Numbered from the stretch's first letter, positions 1 to 12,353 are shown. The stretch is 64,000 nt of DNA from Pogostemon cablin (GCA_023678885.1 CM043012.1:15598036-15662035), one strand, 5' to 3'. The notes: a model not told the origin generated them from the letters alone. Translations and numbers: made by a program.

Positions 1-119
1 CTGTGTTTACCATTTCCCCACTCACAAATTTTCTCTCTCTACTTCCTCTTCACCATTTAGTCTACTCGCCGTTTCTCTCTCATCATCCCAGTCCTCACCA
101 TTTCGTCTTTTCGGTTAGA

Positions 120-841
120 ATTGAGAAACTACCCTCCGCCGAGTACTTAGAATTCCGCAGCATATTACCTTTCCGAACGAAGATCCCAACCCCACATGCA
201 GTTGGTGAGAGTGGTGCAACGCGCCGCCGCCGAGGCTCTTTAATTGGTACTGCACTGCCGCCGTCGGAGTTGACCCTCCTCCGAAGAACAGCATGTTGTT
301 GCACTCCCCTATTCTCATCTCCTCCGCTTTCGCCGCCTCCAACGACGACGAGAGGGATAGGGACACTCCTGGAATCTCACTAGGGTTGTTGTCGTTGTTG
401 GGGAGCCACGTGAATTGACCGAAAGGCCCTCTGGATAAGGCGTGTAGAGCGGATGAAGACGGAAGACGGGGAGGGGTTTGGAAGTAGCAGCATATGGAGA
501 GTGGAGGGAGTGGATTGAGGTTGAGGTTGAGGTGGAGGTGGCTGCCGTGGATTCATGAGAAAAAGCTTCAGCATTAATGCTTGAAATCTGCTGTTAGTTG
601 TTGTTGTTGAAATCTGCTGTCGTTGTTGTAGTTGGTGTGATGATGATGATCCCCACCACCCGCCACCATCCCTTGCCTGAACCAATCGGCCGCCGCCGGA
701 GCCCTTGAATTCCGGTATCTCTGTAATATCTGATTCTCTAGAAATTCCGTAGCGCTGGCGTCGCCGAGCGCATTCCGGTTCCGCTCCAAGATCGTATACT
801 ACATACGGCCGGAAATACCACCACTGAACAGAGTATAGCAT
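120..841 (-). pseudogene. BEL1-like homeodomain (BLH) gene, 5' part, frameshifted
   Basis: BLH proteins are TALE homeodomain transcription factors that act in the nucleus with KNOX partners. Read on the minus strand, pieces of the BLH N-terminal region appear in order but in different frames: an LMNP motif with a Pro/Gln-rich stretch (about 480-570), then GPFGQFTWLPNN and SLSLSSSLEAAKAEEMRIG (about 300-440), then GSSFGKV, then LRNSKYS (140-160), which matches the start of the SKY box. A one-base shift separates GSSFGKV from LRNSKYS, and another separates the LMNP region from GPFGQF. After SKY the expected AAQELLEEF helix is replaced by unrelated residues. BELL and homeodomain regions are not in the window. 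The start at 841 is uncertain. Plus-strand ORFs here are shadows. The family call rests on motif order; the pseudogene status rests on the frameshifts. Confidence 0.7.
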
Positions 842-1775
842 GTCAAACTACTCATCACCGTATACTTAAAACTGTGGCACTGATGAAATGCCTTCTGCTA
901 TACCTTCCTTTTCACTAAACCTTCTCCACCATGAATTGATATGCATTACGCAAAATAATTCCTGATCAACTCGGATTTTATTTTACAAGATAGGAAACAA
1001 TTGAGCGTGCAATCTTTTCGTTACAAGGGGTGATGCCAATAAAGAGCATAACTGCGCTTTGAGGACTACACAGTCTACACTACAGCCCCAAAATGACCCT
1101 TCATAACATATGCTCTCAACGACTGCAATCACCACCCGAAGTGAGCACCATTACACCAAAGTTTTCACCAACAGAGCACCGCTTAATTCCCTATACACTG
1201 CTACTTAAATACCATCGAGTGACATATGCGATGGTGGAGAGAACCCAGAAATAATATGAGATCCTCATATCGATCAAGGGTAACATTAGGATAAATCGAA
1301 AACAAATCTAAATAAATAAAAGCGAAAATTAACAGAAATTTGGAATTGCAATTGATTTACAAAGCAGAGAGAATGCAGATCAAGCGGTGATGTATCTCAC
1401 ACGGTGTTGGTGAGAGAATGTGGTATCCAAAAACCTAACGCCTTACGTCATCGCTTTTGACTATCTACCTTGACCTCTTCTCCGAATAGTAAAACTCCAA
1501 CGTTTGAAAAGTTACGCTCAGTATTGCGAAGAGCAATATTTTTCAAGAGGTACCCTACACGGAGCCCAATACAAATTCCCTGTTCCCCCACCTATTCCAT
1601 CCCGTGTTTCATGGGATGAGGTGGGGGAAGTGTGGAATGGGACACTTGTCCCCCACTCCATTCAGATGGAACAGGTGGGGGAACAGGTGATTCCACGCCC
1701 ACAGAGCCAGTGTAGGACAGGCGCCGACAAAAAATTAATAATTAGGGTATATTATGTAAAAATATTTTAATATGT
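842..1775. other. Intergenic, no gene recognised
   Basis: No coding signal that I trust. An 88-codon plus-strand ORF (1504-1770) is explained by a G/C-rich hairpin region and has no recognisable domain. Confidence 0.5.
1583..1629. repeat. Perfect-stem hairpin, CCCCCACCT / AGGTGGGGG
   Basis: TTCCCCCACCT (1583-1593) pairs perfectly with AGGTGGGGGAA (1619-1629). An inner stem, CATCCC / GGGATG, nests inside. The AGGTGGGGGAA arm recurs at about 1674-1684, so the region is a small cluster of related inverted and direct repeats in an otherwise AT-rich stretch. Confidence 0.6.
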
Positions 1776-1835
1776 TAAGTTGGCATACTGGTTAAGGTCT
1801 CCAAAACCCACTCACTCTGAATTCGAATCCAATCA
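1776..1835 (+). other. Degraded tRNA-like sequence (tRNA relic or SINE head)
   Basis: TGGCATACTGG (1781-1791) differs at one base from the Pol III A box. AATTCGAATCC (1820-1830) differs at two bases from the B box. The box spacing suits a tRNA without a long variable arm. The ends TGTT and AACA can pair as a short acceptor stem. A T-rich tract follows. The cloverleaf is too degraded for a functional tRNA; a tRNA-derived SINE head is the main alternative. Confidence 0.35.
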
Positions 1836-2304
1836 ACATTGTTTTCTTTTTTAATTTTATTTATTAATTTTTTTTTCATTTTTATTTTCAATCTAAATCT
1901 ATTTTAATTATTTATATTATTATTTTTTATTCCATTTCCGTTTTAAACTTCTATGGTCAAATTATATTATTTAAACTTTGCTTTAAAATTATATTTCATA
2001 TGGATACTATTTAGTTTATAAACATGTTAGGTTTCTATTTAAATTGTAATTAATTCTAACGATTAGTGTTTACTTTACTACATTGTATAGTCGATATAAA
2101 TCAAATACCAATTATTAAATTTACGTATATTAATTTGACCCTCCCTAAACTATTTTTCTGACTCCGTCTAATAGAAGTGTGTGTAATTCATAAATTACAC
2201 TATATGCACATGTATATCTTTTAAGAGTATTACTCATTTCAGTTTAAACTATAATGACATCAGCAATTAGTACCTTCGAATAAAAGAGTTATAGATTTTA
2301 ATTA

Positions 2305-2655
2305 GGAGTTAGCGGTCCCACATAACACATAAGTTATGTAAGATGGTCTGATATTTTCTTTATAGTTCAAAAGGATTTTTTTCTTTCACACTTGATCCCA
2401 TAAATTTATTAAATTACAAATTTAATCCTAAAGGATTTATTCATTGCACTCTTAATTCCATAATTTTGTAAATAATATTTAACCCAAAATAATATGTTGG
2501 GACTAAGTGTACAAAGAAAAAATTATTTAGTACTAAATTTGCAATTTTATAAATTTATTGGAACAATTGTGCAAAAAAAATTTATTTAGGACTAAAAGAG
2601 AAATATAAACCATTTTGCAAAGTATGCATGTCCCGTGGGACCAAAATCACTACAT
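2305..2655. repeat. AT-rich foldback (MITE-like) element, copy 1
   Basis: The left arm (about 2366-2440, containing CACTTGATCCCATAAATTTA) is the approximate inverse of the right arm (about 2530-2600, containing AATTTATTGGAACAATTGTG). The block begins near GGTCCCACATAACAC and ends near GTGGGACCAAAATC, which are also roughly inverted. No coding capacity. Confidence 0.5.
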
Positions 2656-2689
2656 ATATGAGCAGTTTATTAAAAGCACGGAATTGTGT

Positions 2690-3012
2690 TTTTGGTCTCA
2701 CATGACACGTAAGCTATGAAAAATGGTTTTGATATTTTCTCTTTTAGTCCTAAATTATTTTTTTTTGCACACTTGATCCCATAAGTTTATAAATTTGTAA
2801 ATTTAGTATCAATGATTTTTTCTTTGTACTCTTGATCCTATAAGTTTAACATTATGTTAGGATTAAATATGCAAAGAAAAAAAATTTTGGAACTAAATTT
2901 GCAATTTTATAACTTATAAGATCAATTGTGCAAGAAAAAAATTCTAGTGGGACTAAAAAGGACAAATATTATCACTATTTTGCAAAGTGTCCTATAGGAT
3001 CAAAAGCGATAA
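2690..3012. repeat. AT-rich foldback (MITE-like) element, copy 2
   Basis: A diverged copy of the element at 2305-2655: it starts with GGTCTCACATGACACG, has the same CACTTGATCCCATAAGTTTA left arm and inverse right arm, and ends with a GTCCTATAGGATCAAAA segment. The two copies lie head to tail, about 40 bp apart. Confidence 0.5.
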
Positions 3013-3016
3013 TTCC

Positions 3017-3618
3017 TCAACAGTGGCGGATCGGGGGTAGAGTTGTATCCCTAATTTCAGAATAATGCCTCATGCATATGTGTAGATATATTATTTACAT
3101 TTGCTTTTGCCATTTGCAATTGATTTTTCACAAATTTCCCACTAAATAGTGCAACAATACATTTTTAAATTTACATATATGTATGTGAGATTTTTGTTAA
3201 TTTATTACAAATTTATTTATTAGTGCAACAATACATTTGTCAAATTTTTTTTATTTTTCTTCCTTAATTTTTTGCGGATGAGCCAATTGTAAATTTTGTT
3301 TCACATGAATTCTCTCTATTTAAAATATTTTTTAAATATTCTAAACTCTAAAAATAAACTCTAATATAATAGCACAATAGAGGTTCAACTCGTTTTATAT
3401 AAGACTGATAATATTATATGCAATTAATTCAATTACAAATAAAGAATTTTATACTAAAATAAAACAAAAGAAAATGAAGTACATGTAAATTTAGATCGTA
3501 AGTTTTGTTAATTTAATGTCTTATCTATTTTTAAATTTTATATATGATTCTGAATAAAAAATTTAAATGTAAAAATAAAATTCGTACCACCTTTTTCAAA
3601 ATCTTGAATCCTCCCCTG
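3017..3618. mobile_element. Possible hAT-like non-autonomous element
   Basis: The left edge CAGTGGCGGATCGGGGG carries the CAGTGGCGGA start that many plant hAT-type MITEs share, and the same start recurs at 22203 and its array copies. The right edge, read on the minus strand, is CAGCCCAGGGGAGGATTCAA, a partly matching terminus. The interior is AT-rich and non-coding. Terminal inverted repeats are imperfect and I could not confirm a target duplication. Confidence 0.35.
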
Positions 3619-3692
3619 GGCTGACACTCTGAGGAAATGAGAAGGACCATAGCGAAGGCAATGCAGAACAAGACCATCACTTTCGAAGCCAT
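3531..3692 (-). pseudogene. Signal-peptide ORF of a small secreted protein, cut by an inserted element
   Basis: A 53-codon minus-strand ORF begins MASKVMVLFCIAFAMVLLIS: a basic N-terminus and a long hydrophobic core followed by SSECQ, a classic secretory signal peptide. It resembles the leader of small secreted plant proteins such as glycine-rich proteins. Right after the leader the reading frame enters the edge of the possible hAT-like element (near 3618), so the remaining residues are hydrophobic, basic and probably TE-derived. A mature domain is absent. It is probably a 5' remnant of a small secreted-protein gene; the family is not established. Confidence 0.4.
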
Positions 3693-3817
3693 TGTAATGA
3701 TGCAATTGAGAAGATATATAGATATTTGAGAAGTAGATGGATGAGATAGTTTTTCAATTTGCTTCTCAATTTATTGATAAAATAGAGTACATAATGTGGT
3801 TGACATATGATTTAGTA

Positions 3818-4025
3818 TGGTTGATGATTGTGTCAGGGGTAGAGAAGGGTGGAAAGACCTTTCAATTCAACTAACATCTGTAAGATGAGGTTCGAATTCT
3901 GCTTTTGGTTTGAATTAATGTGGTTGATGATTGTGTCGTGGTAGAGGGAGGGTGGAAAGATCTTTCAACTCAACTGACATTTGTAAGATGGGAGTTCGAA
4001 TTCTCCTTTTGACATGAATTTGGCC
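3818..4025 (+). repeat. Two direct copies of a 103-bp sequence
   Basis: TGGTTGATGATTGTGTC starts near 3818 and again at 3921. Both copies continue through a GGTGGAAAGA block and end in GTTCGAATTC, a sequence like a Pol III B box. The copies differ by several substitutions and small indels. They may be SINE fragments; no A box was seen. Confidence 0.55.
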
Positions 4026-4734
4026 TTTTACGCAGTGTTCTACTTGAGCTATGGAGGCCTAATGGTGGGGTACACCATTTAGTATGGTTGATATTGATTG
4101 GGTCCATGTTTATGTGGGTATTTCACGGAGAATTTAATGAACTTCATACTCATTAATTGATACTTTCCTATATCTAGTATTCATGTTCATTAATTGATAC
4201 TTTCATATAGCTAGTATACTTGCCAATCCGTGGGCGGTATGGATATTCTCAGTTTTTCTGAAACATAGGAATTAATAGAGTTTGGTTCTTCTATTAGTGA
4301 AATTTAAGAGATAGATGAGTATTTGTAATATAGAAATGTGATGAAATGGAGAAACATAATTGTAAGCATTCATTATGCACGTGGATAACACATAACAAGA
4401 TGGGATGATTTAATCTTTTACAAGTTCTAATACATTATTATATTAAAATATTAAGGGATCACTTGATACGAATTCCTCAATTAGAATGACAGTGAGTATC
4501 ACTAAGGAGTCCATGGTAATGGGATTGAAAGATAGAGAGTAGTTATTGAATCAATGGAGTGATTGAAGAATTTTGATTCTCACTCTAATCAAGCACCAAC
4601 AATGAGAATCAAATTGCATCTATTCCCATTACCTCCTCCCACTACCCCAAACAAGCAGCCTCTAAAATTACTAAATGTTGGCAGTTTTCGTCTCCCACTG
4701 ATGGATTATGAAAGAAAAAAACCATAGTTTTCAC
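4026..4734. other. Intergenic, no gene recognised
   Basis: AT-rich sequence with no coding frame or repeat that I can name. Confidence 0.4.
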
Positions 4735-4905
4735 CACGAAGAGAGAAGCTGGCTAGAGGGCTAAAGAGAGAAAGTTGTTTCCATACTATGTTCTCTTCCT
4801 AGAGAGAGAAGAGAGAGGGGTAGAGAGGGTGGCGTAGATAGCTATTTTAGTTGGTGTAGCTCTCTCTGGAATGTTTCTGAAGGTTGGAGAAATAGTTTCT
4901 AGGTA
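4735..4905 (+). promoter_or_regulatory. Candidate 5' leader of the IQD gene
   Basis: A GA-rich block (4737-4830, multiple GAGAGA runs) followed by a plausible splice donor, TTCTAGGTAATTTG, near 4900. It lies upstream of IQD exon 1, and IQD genes often have an intron in the 5' leader. The large solo LTR at 5211 would then lie in that leader intron. This is inference from position and composition only. Confidence 0.25.
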
Positions 4906-5210
4906 ATTTGTCTTTTATAATACACATATGATCATATGTCCTCAGAATTAAGTATTTTCTGCTCTAATTGATGGAAAAGTATGGTATCCAATCCTCCCCC
5001 ACCCCATTTTTCTTCTTGCAATAATTTTATATTTCTTTGTTGTTGGTGGGATGTTTAGTTTGTGGATGTCCATTATGTTTATTTTGAATGATAAATGGTT
5101 TCTTTTACAAAGTTGAAACTTTTCGTCATGTTGAACTGGTGACTTTGTTATCCAATTAAAGTGCATCATTATTCATGTCTAAAATCCTTGCAGAGATTTT
5201 GATGACAATG

Positions 5211-5749
5211 TGCAACACCCCAAAAATTTAATATTTAATTTTAATAATTTTATACTTGGATCCTTTTTTTCAAGTCCATTAATATTCCAATCAATTATAT
5301 TTACTAGCCCAAATTATTCTTTCAATCATATATTTCTTGTTAATCATAAAGAAGGAAAGTTTACCTACCCCAAATAAAGATTTATATTTCATTAATCACA
5401 AATCTTCTCCTAATAACTCTTTCCTTATTTACTTATATCCTTGATGATCAATAGGGACGTTTTATTTTGTAATGTGGTTAATTTTCGTTATCTTTAGTAA
5501 ATATATTTTTTTTCATAAATTTAAATGTAGTAACGATAAAATAAAAATATAATAATTACTACATATTTTTTAAGTTATTTTTCTTGTTAGTTGATTAAAA
5601 ATTAAATTAAATCAAATAATTAACTTTACAATCGGTTAATATTAATTGATTAGGATGAAAGATGTACATATTTTTTTGTTAGGGTGTTTCTAAATATTAA
5701 TATTTTGGTTTTTTTATATCGTGATAAAAATAGAGGACCTTTTGTATGG

Positions 5750-5831
<82 letters not shown>

Positions 5832-8397
5832 AAACATTTGCTATATAAATTACAAATATTTTATATTATGTGATTATTATACTTTAATGCAGTATGAATT
5901 TTTTTACAGAACTAACATCTGTCCTCATAAATTGAAACGGATTTTTAAATTTCAGTATTTCGTTTTATAATATAGTATTTAATTTGAACTCTTGCGAATA
6001 ATTTTTTTTATGCATCATTTTTTAAGAGAAACAACGGGCTAATAAAGTTGTCCTATATTTGAATCTGTAAGTTATAATAATAATAATAAAATCAAATAAT
6101 GCATAGAGGAGTAAAATAACTTAACTACAGTTACATATCCAACTATATTGAACAATACATGTACATTATTTATTAAACTTCTATAATACTATTTCTAAAC
6201 ATGCATACAATTGAAAATTTTAATACTCCAGACATCAAAGCAACTGGAGGACTTAGTAAATCTATTTATTACAAACTACTTTTTCTAAACTATCAAGAAA
6301 TAAGAATCCATGACGATAAATATGTGTGAGATGTGAGTCGAAGTAACGTACACAATCATTTTGAATATGCACTTGAGAGTAGATCACAATCACTCCAATG
6401 CATCAAATTAATTAGCATACATATGTCTTCAAGGAGTTTTAGTGTCTAATTGAAAATGAACAATGTTTTTCAAATGAAAATATCACAAAAGGCTATCCAA
6501 CATTTTAGAATAATTGATTAGTCTTTTGAGTTCATTCACATATTACATAACTTTATAAAATTTATTGCTTTGAAGTTAAAAAGTTGTGTTAATAAAGTAT
6601 TAATTAAGTAAAAATTATGATAAACATTTTATAATAATTAATTAGTCTCTTCAGTTTATTCGCATACTATGTTGTAATTAATAATGTCATTTTTTAATAT
6701 ATTATAAAATATAATATGATAAATAAAGGCTAAAAGTGTAGTAAAGGAAAATAGGTGAGGATAAAATGGGAAAAAAATGTTAACACTTGTTAAGTTACTT
6801 TTAATATATTATGATTATGATATAGTAGCATAATCTTTGTTTTCCCCACTACTCCAAGAACGCCCACAATCAATATACTGCTAGCATAGGTGTTTCTCCT
6901 TATTGTTATTTTTCTCTTCTTTTCACCTTCAGTTTCTCATCTCAGTCATCTAACCCACGCTGTTATTATTATTATAGTATTATTATGATTTTAGATCAAT
7001 TTTTCATTTAATTATGCTTTTTCATGGTTATCGGAGTAATTTTGATAATTATTAATTTAATTATTTGGCTTCAAGAAGAATTCAAGTTGACATTTTCCAA
7101 ACCATTGTTCGATCCTACAAGGTTTAAGGTGAGGATTTCTCATCTTATATACGTTAATTGTTTCGTATGTGATTATTTAAGTTATAAGTGAATTATTATC
7201 ATGTTATGATTTTTATTTGAAATATGTGAATTGATATATGCAATACAGGTATTGGACCATAATGGTGTCCTACCAATGTTACTTGAAATATATGCAATAC
7301 GGGTATTGGACCGTAATGGTGCCTTACTAATATTACGGATAATGAATCACGATGTCTTGTCATATATGTATTATAGGTAACGGACCGAAAGGTGTCTTAC
7401 TATCATGTTGAAATTTAATAGGTGTCGTATTACTTATGTATGAATAATGGATCGAAAGGTGTCTTATTAATATGTCAGGAATTGTATTGTAAGTTATTTA
7501 AATATTTGCATATGAATTATTGATTTATATGAGTATTAGTTATTTCCACTGAGCAGTGGTTGCTCACCCTTATATTTATACTCTTTCAGATTAAGCGTGG
7601 CGATAGCGTACGAGCGGGGACGCGATAACGAGGAGACATAATAAAACATAAATAAAATTGCAACTTGTGTGCCTACATCTCTTAAAATTTTGGTTGGGAT
7701 ATTGTTAAATTTGTATCCAATATTTGATCTTTTGAGTGATCATTGTTGGTAAAATATTTTTAAGACTTGATTTTGTTTCTATTGGTATTATTGGTATTTA
7801 CTGATAAATTTGATATTGTGGGTTAATTGCTTGCCATGATTGGTGTCGAAAGTTTTTGCCACTTTGAAGTGGACAAACCCAAGTTTGCTGCTTATTCCTA
7901 CTTTTGTTTGGATCTTGATGGCATGCATGTTAATGTATATCAGACTGTGTACATGTTTAAAGGAGAGATTTAATTTAATAGTTGAAAGCATGCATACTAA
8001 ATAAATTAAATTATTGTTTGTGAAGTATTAGCAGTTTAAATGGTACATGTGTATGGTACAAAATGGAGGTGGATTTTTGCATGATAAACCAACTGGATAT
8101 TTTACAAATTGGTCAAAAAGCTTTAAGTTTTTTTTTTTTTTTAATTTAAACTAGTTACTGTTTCACTGGAACATTAAATATCTTCCATAAAACATCGAAA
8201 GTGGAATGTGGCAAGTTTGGATAAATATGATACTTTTCTTAAAAATTTACATAGGACTTGTATCTCATTTAATTTAATTGCTTTCTTCATTGCATTATTA
8301 ATTATTTATTTATTAGTTTGTTTGGTCATGCCCTATTTAATACCTTCTTTAAGAAAATAACATGAAAATCTATTCATATACAAATTGGGGTGTGACA
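5211..8397 (+). mobile_element. Solo LTR, chromovirus (Tekay/Del)-like, with target duplication
   Basis: The sequence starts TGCAACACCCCAAAA and ends TTGGGGTGTGACA, near-perfect inverted LTR ends of the type common in plant Ty3/gypsy chromoviruses. It is flanked on both sides by CAATG (5206-5210 and 8398-8402), a 5-bp target-site duplication. An ACTGAGCAGTGGTTGCTCAC block near 7549 resembles a block conserved in Tekay/Del LTRs. No gag, pol, primer binding site or second LTR is present, so it is a solo LTR of 3,187 bp left by recombination between two LTRs. The assignment to Tekay/Del is from motif recall. Confidence 0.8.
5751..5829. repeat. (TA)n microsatellite
   Basis: An almost pure run of about 39 TA dinucleotides inside the 3.19 kb solo LTR. 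Confidence 0.95.
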
Positions 8398-9274
8398 CAA
8401 TGTCACTAATGTAGTCCCTTTCAAGATGTTTACATATCCCTTACAAATTACACTTGTGTTTTACCTCATAATTAGAAATGTAATATCATGTTGCTGAATA
8501 TATAATGATGATTAATACATAGTTTTTGCAAGAAACATTATCCAACCACACCTCCCTTCCTGTCTATGTCCTGTTTTCTTGAAATCGTGAATATAATTCA
8601 GACAAGTTTGCTGGTCTTGCATTGTATGATTTGGATTTGATCCTTGTAATTCGAAAATTTTCAATGTTAAGTTCGACTCAAATAGAACTTGAATTGGAAA
8701 ACTCTCCTCATTCAAACAAGAAACTTTCTTGTTTCTTGATGTTTTTGAGGATCCTAATCCACTCTTTTGTGTAATGAAATAGCTATGTGATCTTTTTGTG
8801 GGGATACATAGTAATGCTGAGAACATTGAACAGAAGGGAAGCTGGATTTCAGCAATCAAGAGGGCTTTTACCCACAGCGCAAAGGAGAAGCCATCCTACG
8901 TAAGCTATCCTAATAAACGACATCCTTTCAATGTTAGAAGCTCGTTCGTTTAGTGAGCTTTCTTCTCTATTTACTTGCTTCATTAGATGATATAATGTAG
9001 CATGTGGTTAGTTCAGTGACGCCATTTCATGTTTAAAAGTGCTTAACTCGATTGCAATTTACCTAATAACTGAAGCTTTAAGTGTTTTGTCTCTAGATAG
9101 TGTGTAGTGTTTGCCAGAGTATGAGATGAGATCAACCAGTATGTATTGTTTCAGGGTTCAAAAAATATTAACAAGTAGGATAAGGAAATTACAAGGTATG
9201 GAGAAACCTAATCATCCATTACTCGGTTCAGAGAATCGAGTGGCATTGAGAAGATACTAGCGGAAGCTAATCAG

Positions 9275-11143
9275 TAGCGTTTTCTTTGCACACAAAATTA
9301 ATCCCCAAGTATTAAGGATATCAATTGCAACTTAGACAAGCAACCAAGTTAAATATCAAACCCGAAGGACGGCGTATTATCAATTTAATTATTAACTAAA
9401 TTAATTAAGACGAATGGCAATAAGATTTATGAGAATTATTAACTAATTAACTAAATTACTAAAAATTAAATAACAATTAAAATAAAATAAACACTGGGAA
9501 GAAATACGAATGTGACTCAAGAATGGATAGGTAGTTTTAGGGTAATCTAGTTTCACTCATTAATTTCTCTCTCAAATATATTGTCCGACTCTGCCTTGTG
9601 GATTATGAATGCATCACTAAACCATGCATATCTACTCTTTAAACACAAGCAAACATATGTGTAACATGTGTGAATAACCTAGGAGTAAGAGATATAACTT
9701 TACCCCCTTTCTAGGTACTATAGTATCAATTATTTTCCTGGCCAATTGGTACTCTAACCCGATATTCAATTAACAAGTATTTATATATGATAGTTCTAAT
9801 AAAGCTACGAAGTCCCCTCACTTAGAATCATAACAAGGAATCATGTTCAATGGTGAACGCGCTCAATCAACAACCAAGATATATATTCAAACTCTATATA
9901 ACAGTTGAAGTTTCACAAAACGACCATGAATATGAATTAAGATAGCACAATCATATATAAAATAAACCCACAAATAGTGTTGTATGGAGGTTACACAAGA
10001 GAATTCAATTAATTCATAAAACCTTCAAAACCCTAACACTACCAAAAAGGCTCTAGCCTATAATGTTGCGAAGAACAATTATGGGGGTTGGATAAATATT
10101 ACTCATATGTTTAGAAAATACAAGATAAACTAGGAAACTATAAAAACCCTAGATATGGGCGTCATCGCGTCCTTCTTCATCTTGAATCCTCCTTTTTGTT
10201 CTCCTCTTGATTCCACAGACAAATCTTCACAGTGATGGATGGAGGAAGGGATGGATATGGATGATGGTGTGGGGGTGATCCCCCCTTGTGAGGTGGTGTA
10301 GGATGATTGTTGGCCTCCTTCTAATCCTTCTAATGATGCTCTTTTATACTTTTAGACTCTCCTAATGGACCTTGGATGAGCTTTTTAGATGAAAATACGC
10401 ACATACATACACTGGGGTGTAAAAACTGCACAGATCTGGATTTGCGCAACGCTGCTCGACCAAAATGGTTCTGGTCGAGCAAAAATGGTTCTGGTCGAGC
10501 AACACGTCTGTAAACTGAAGCCTCTTGCTCAAACAAGCTAGTCTTGGTCGAGCAATGGTCGAGCAACTCTCCATTTGTCGAGCAATGGTCGAGCAACTTT
10601 GCGTAGTCTACCGTTTCACGCATAACTTCCATATCTAAACTCTGATTTGAGTGATTCTTATGCCAAAATGACCCTTTCTTCCTTAGATTTATATCTATAT
10701 AAAGAACTCACAAAACTCTAACATTTGAAGGGCATGAGTTGTACAAATGTGGCACGAGTCGTGCTGGTCGGCACAGCTTGTTCAATTTCACTATTTTGAT
10801 CATAACTCCCTCATCTGAATTCTGATTGAGGTGTTTCTTGAACCAAAATGACCGTCTCTTCCGTAGATTTCTAACAGTGTATCACATGCCCAATTTGAAC
10901 TTCTAAAGAAATACATAAAAATTATACAAGTTGGACATGTGTTTTTCAGCATTATTGCACAAGTTGAACATTTTCTCCAACTTTGCACTTTTGATCATTT
11001 TTCCACCTAAAACACAATAAAACAACTCAAATGCACCTTTTCTCACATATATTGAATATAAGACACTTGTACTAATATATGACAATAATTCCCATAAAAA
11101 TGTTAAATTGGATTCTAAAACACGCTGATTTTCACTCTCAACA
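9275..11143 (-). mobile_element. Solo LTR in IQD exon 2, with ATCAG target duplication
   Basis: On the plus strand it starts TAGCGTTTTCTTTGCAC and ends CTCTCAACA; read on the minus strand it begins TGTTGAGAG like the LTRs at 14245-16232. ATCAG lies immediately on both sides (9270-9274 and 11144-11148). Removing the LTR and one ATCAG restores a continuous IQD frame. It contains several GGTCGAGC / GCTCGACC motifs (10449-10600) in place of the GGTCGAATT motifs of its relatives. It lies outside the tandem array. Confidence 0.85.
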
Positions 11144-12353
11144 ATCAGCTTCTCATAAGGCCTCCTAAATCTTCACAAGAAACGAAAACACCGCATACTC
11201 TACTATGAAAACCAGCCTCTCTATGGGCTATTTCTCCAGCGGTAGTCTCCCTAAGGCCAAATAGTTTTACTCATCCAGTTGCTTCTTTAAAGAGTTCAAC
11301 TCTGAAGGTACCTCAAAATTGCAAGGAGATTGGGTATGTAGAGAGGGCCGAGCCAATTCAACAAAACTACCAGCATTCAGCGACAATGATCCAGTTAACA
11401 TTTAGAGGCTATCTAGTAATGCTATGTTAAATGGATTTATTAAACTTGGTAAATAGTCTTCTTAGCTACATTGTTGAGAGTTACACGTGTATGTAATTAA
11501 TTTTGACGTTGTGATCGTGCTTTAACGTTTATGCATAGCAGGCGAGGCCGGATTACAGAGCATTAAGAGGGTTAGTGAGGCTTCAAGGGGTGGTGAGAAG
11601 CAAAAATGCACAGCGACAAATGAGTATTTCCATGAACCAAATGCAGCTCCTCTTCAGGGTTACACAAATTCAATCGCTAGAATACAGATGTTGGAAAACC
11701 AAGCTCTTTTAAGCTAAACCGTATAGGGACGAGAAGGAAGTTGATGGTACCTCGACTAATTGGACCTTCAACTGAATGGTGATCTGGATCCCCCTATCCA
11801 TTTTACTTTATTTTTCGATATACCTAAAATCGTAGTTCATTATTCTGTTACTCATTCCATGAACCTTTATCTATCATGTTGGCATTCAAAAACTTGCACT
11901 ACTTCATACTAGCTAGAGATAAGGGAAAATGAAAGCTTTTTGAATATTATGTTTGATCACAAGGGTAATTGTTCTCTATGCCTGTTGTTGTATTAGCTTA
12001 TAGCTAGAAACAATGAAGATTGGGATGATAGTTTTCTTACAAAAGATTAAATAATAGCAAGGTTACAAAAAAAATCGAAGCACTCGTCGAGAGAGAGAGA
12101 GAGAGAGCCATGGCCTATGCATATTCATACCAGGTAAAATACTGCATCTTTGTCTCCTTGAAATTTCATTCACTTCACTAAGAAGATTATCATCAATGTA
12201 ATTTATACTATTCTACTTGTGGATTCATGACATTTAAGCCTAAATTGACGTCGAGCTAGGATATAACTAATGACCCTTACTTGTGTTCATCATCTATACA
12301 TTCATTTCAACTCATGTTAAACATAATAATGTTGTCTTTTTATCCTACAAGCC

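Noticed and set aside
3..383. 126-codon plus-strand ORF
   Set aside because: It is the shadow of the minus-strand BLH remnant; the plus-frame protein is low-complexity Ser/Pro/Arg with no domain.
1504..1770. 88-codon plus-strand ORF
   Set aside because: It runs through a hairpin and repeat cluster, has no domain and no homologous look.
8512..8859. 115-codon minus-strand ORF
   Set aside because: It lies antisense to the IQD leader and exon 1; no domain.
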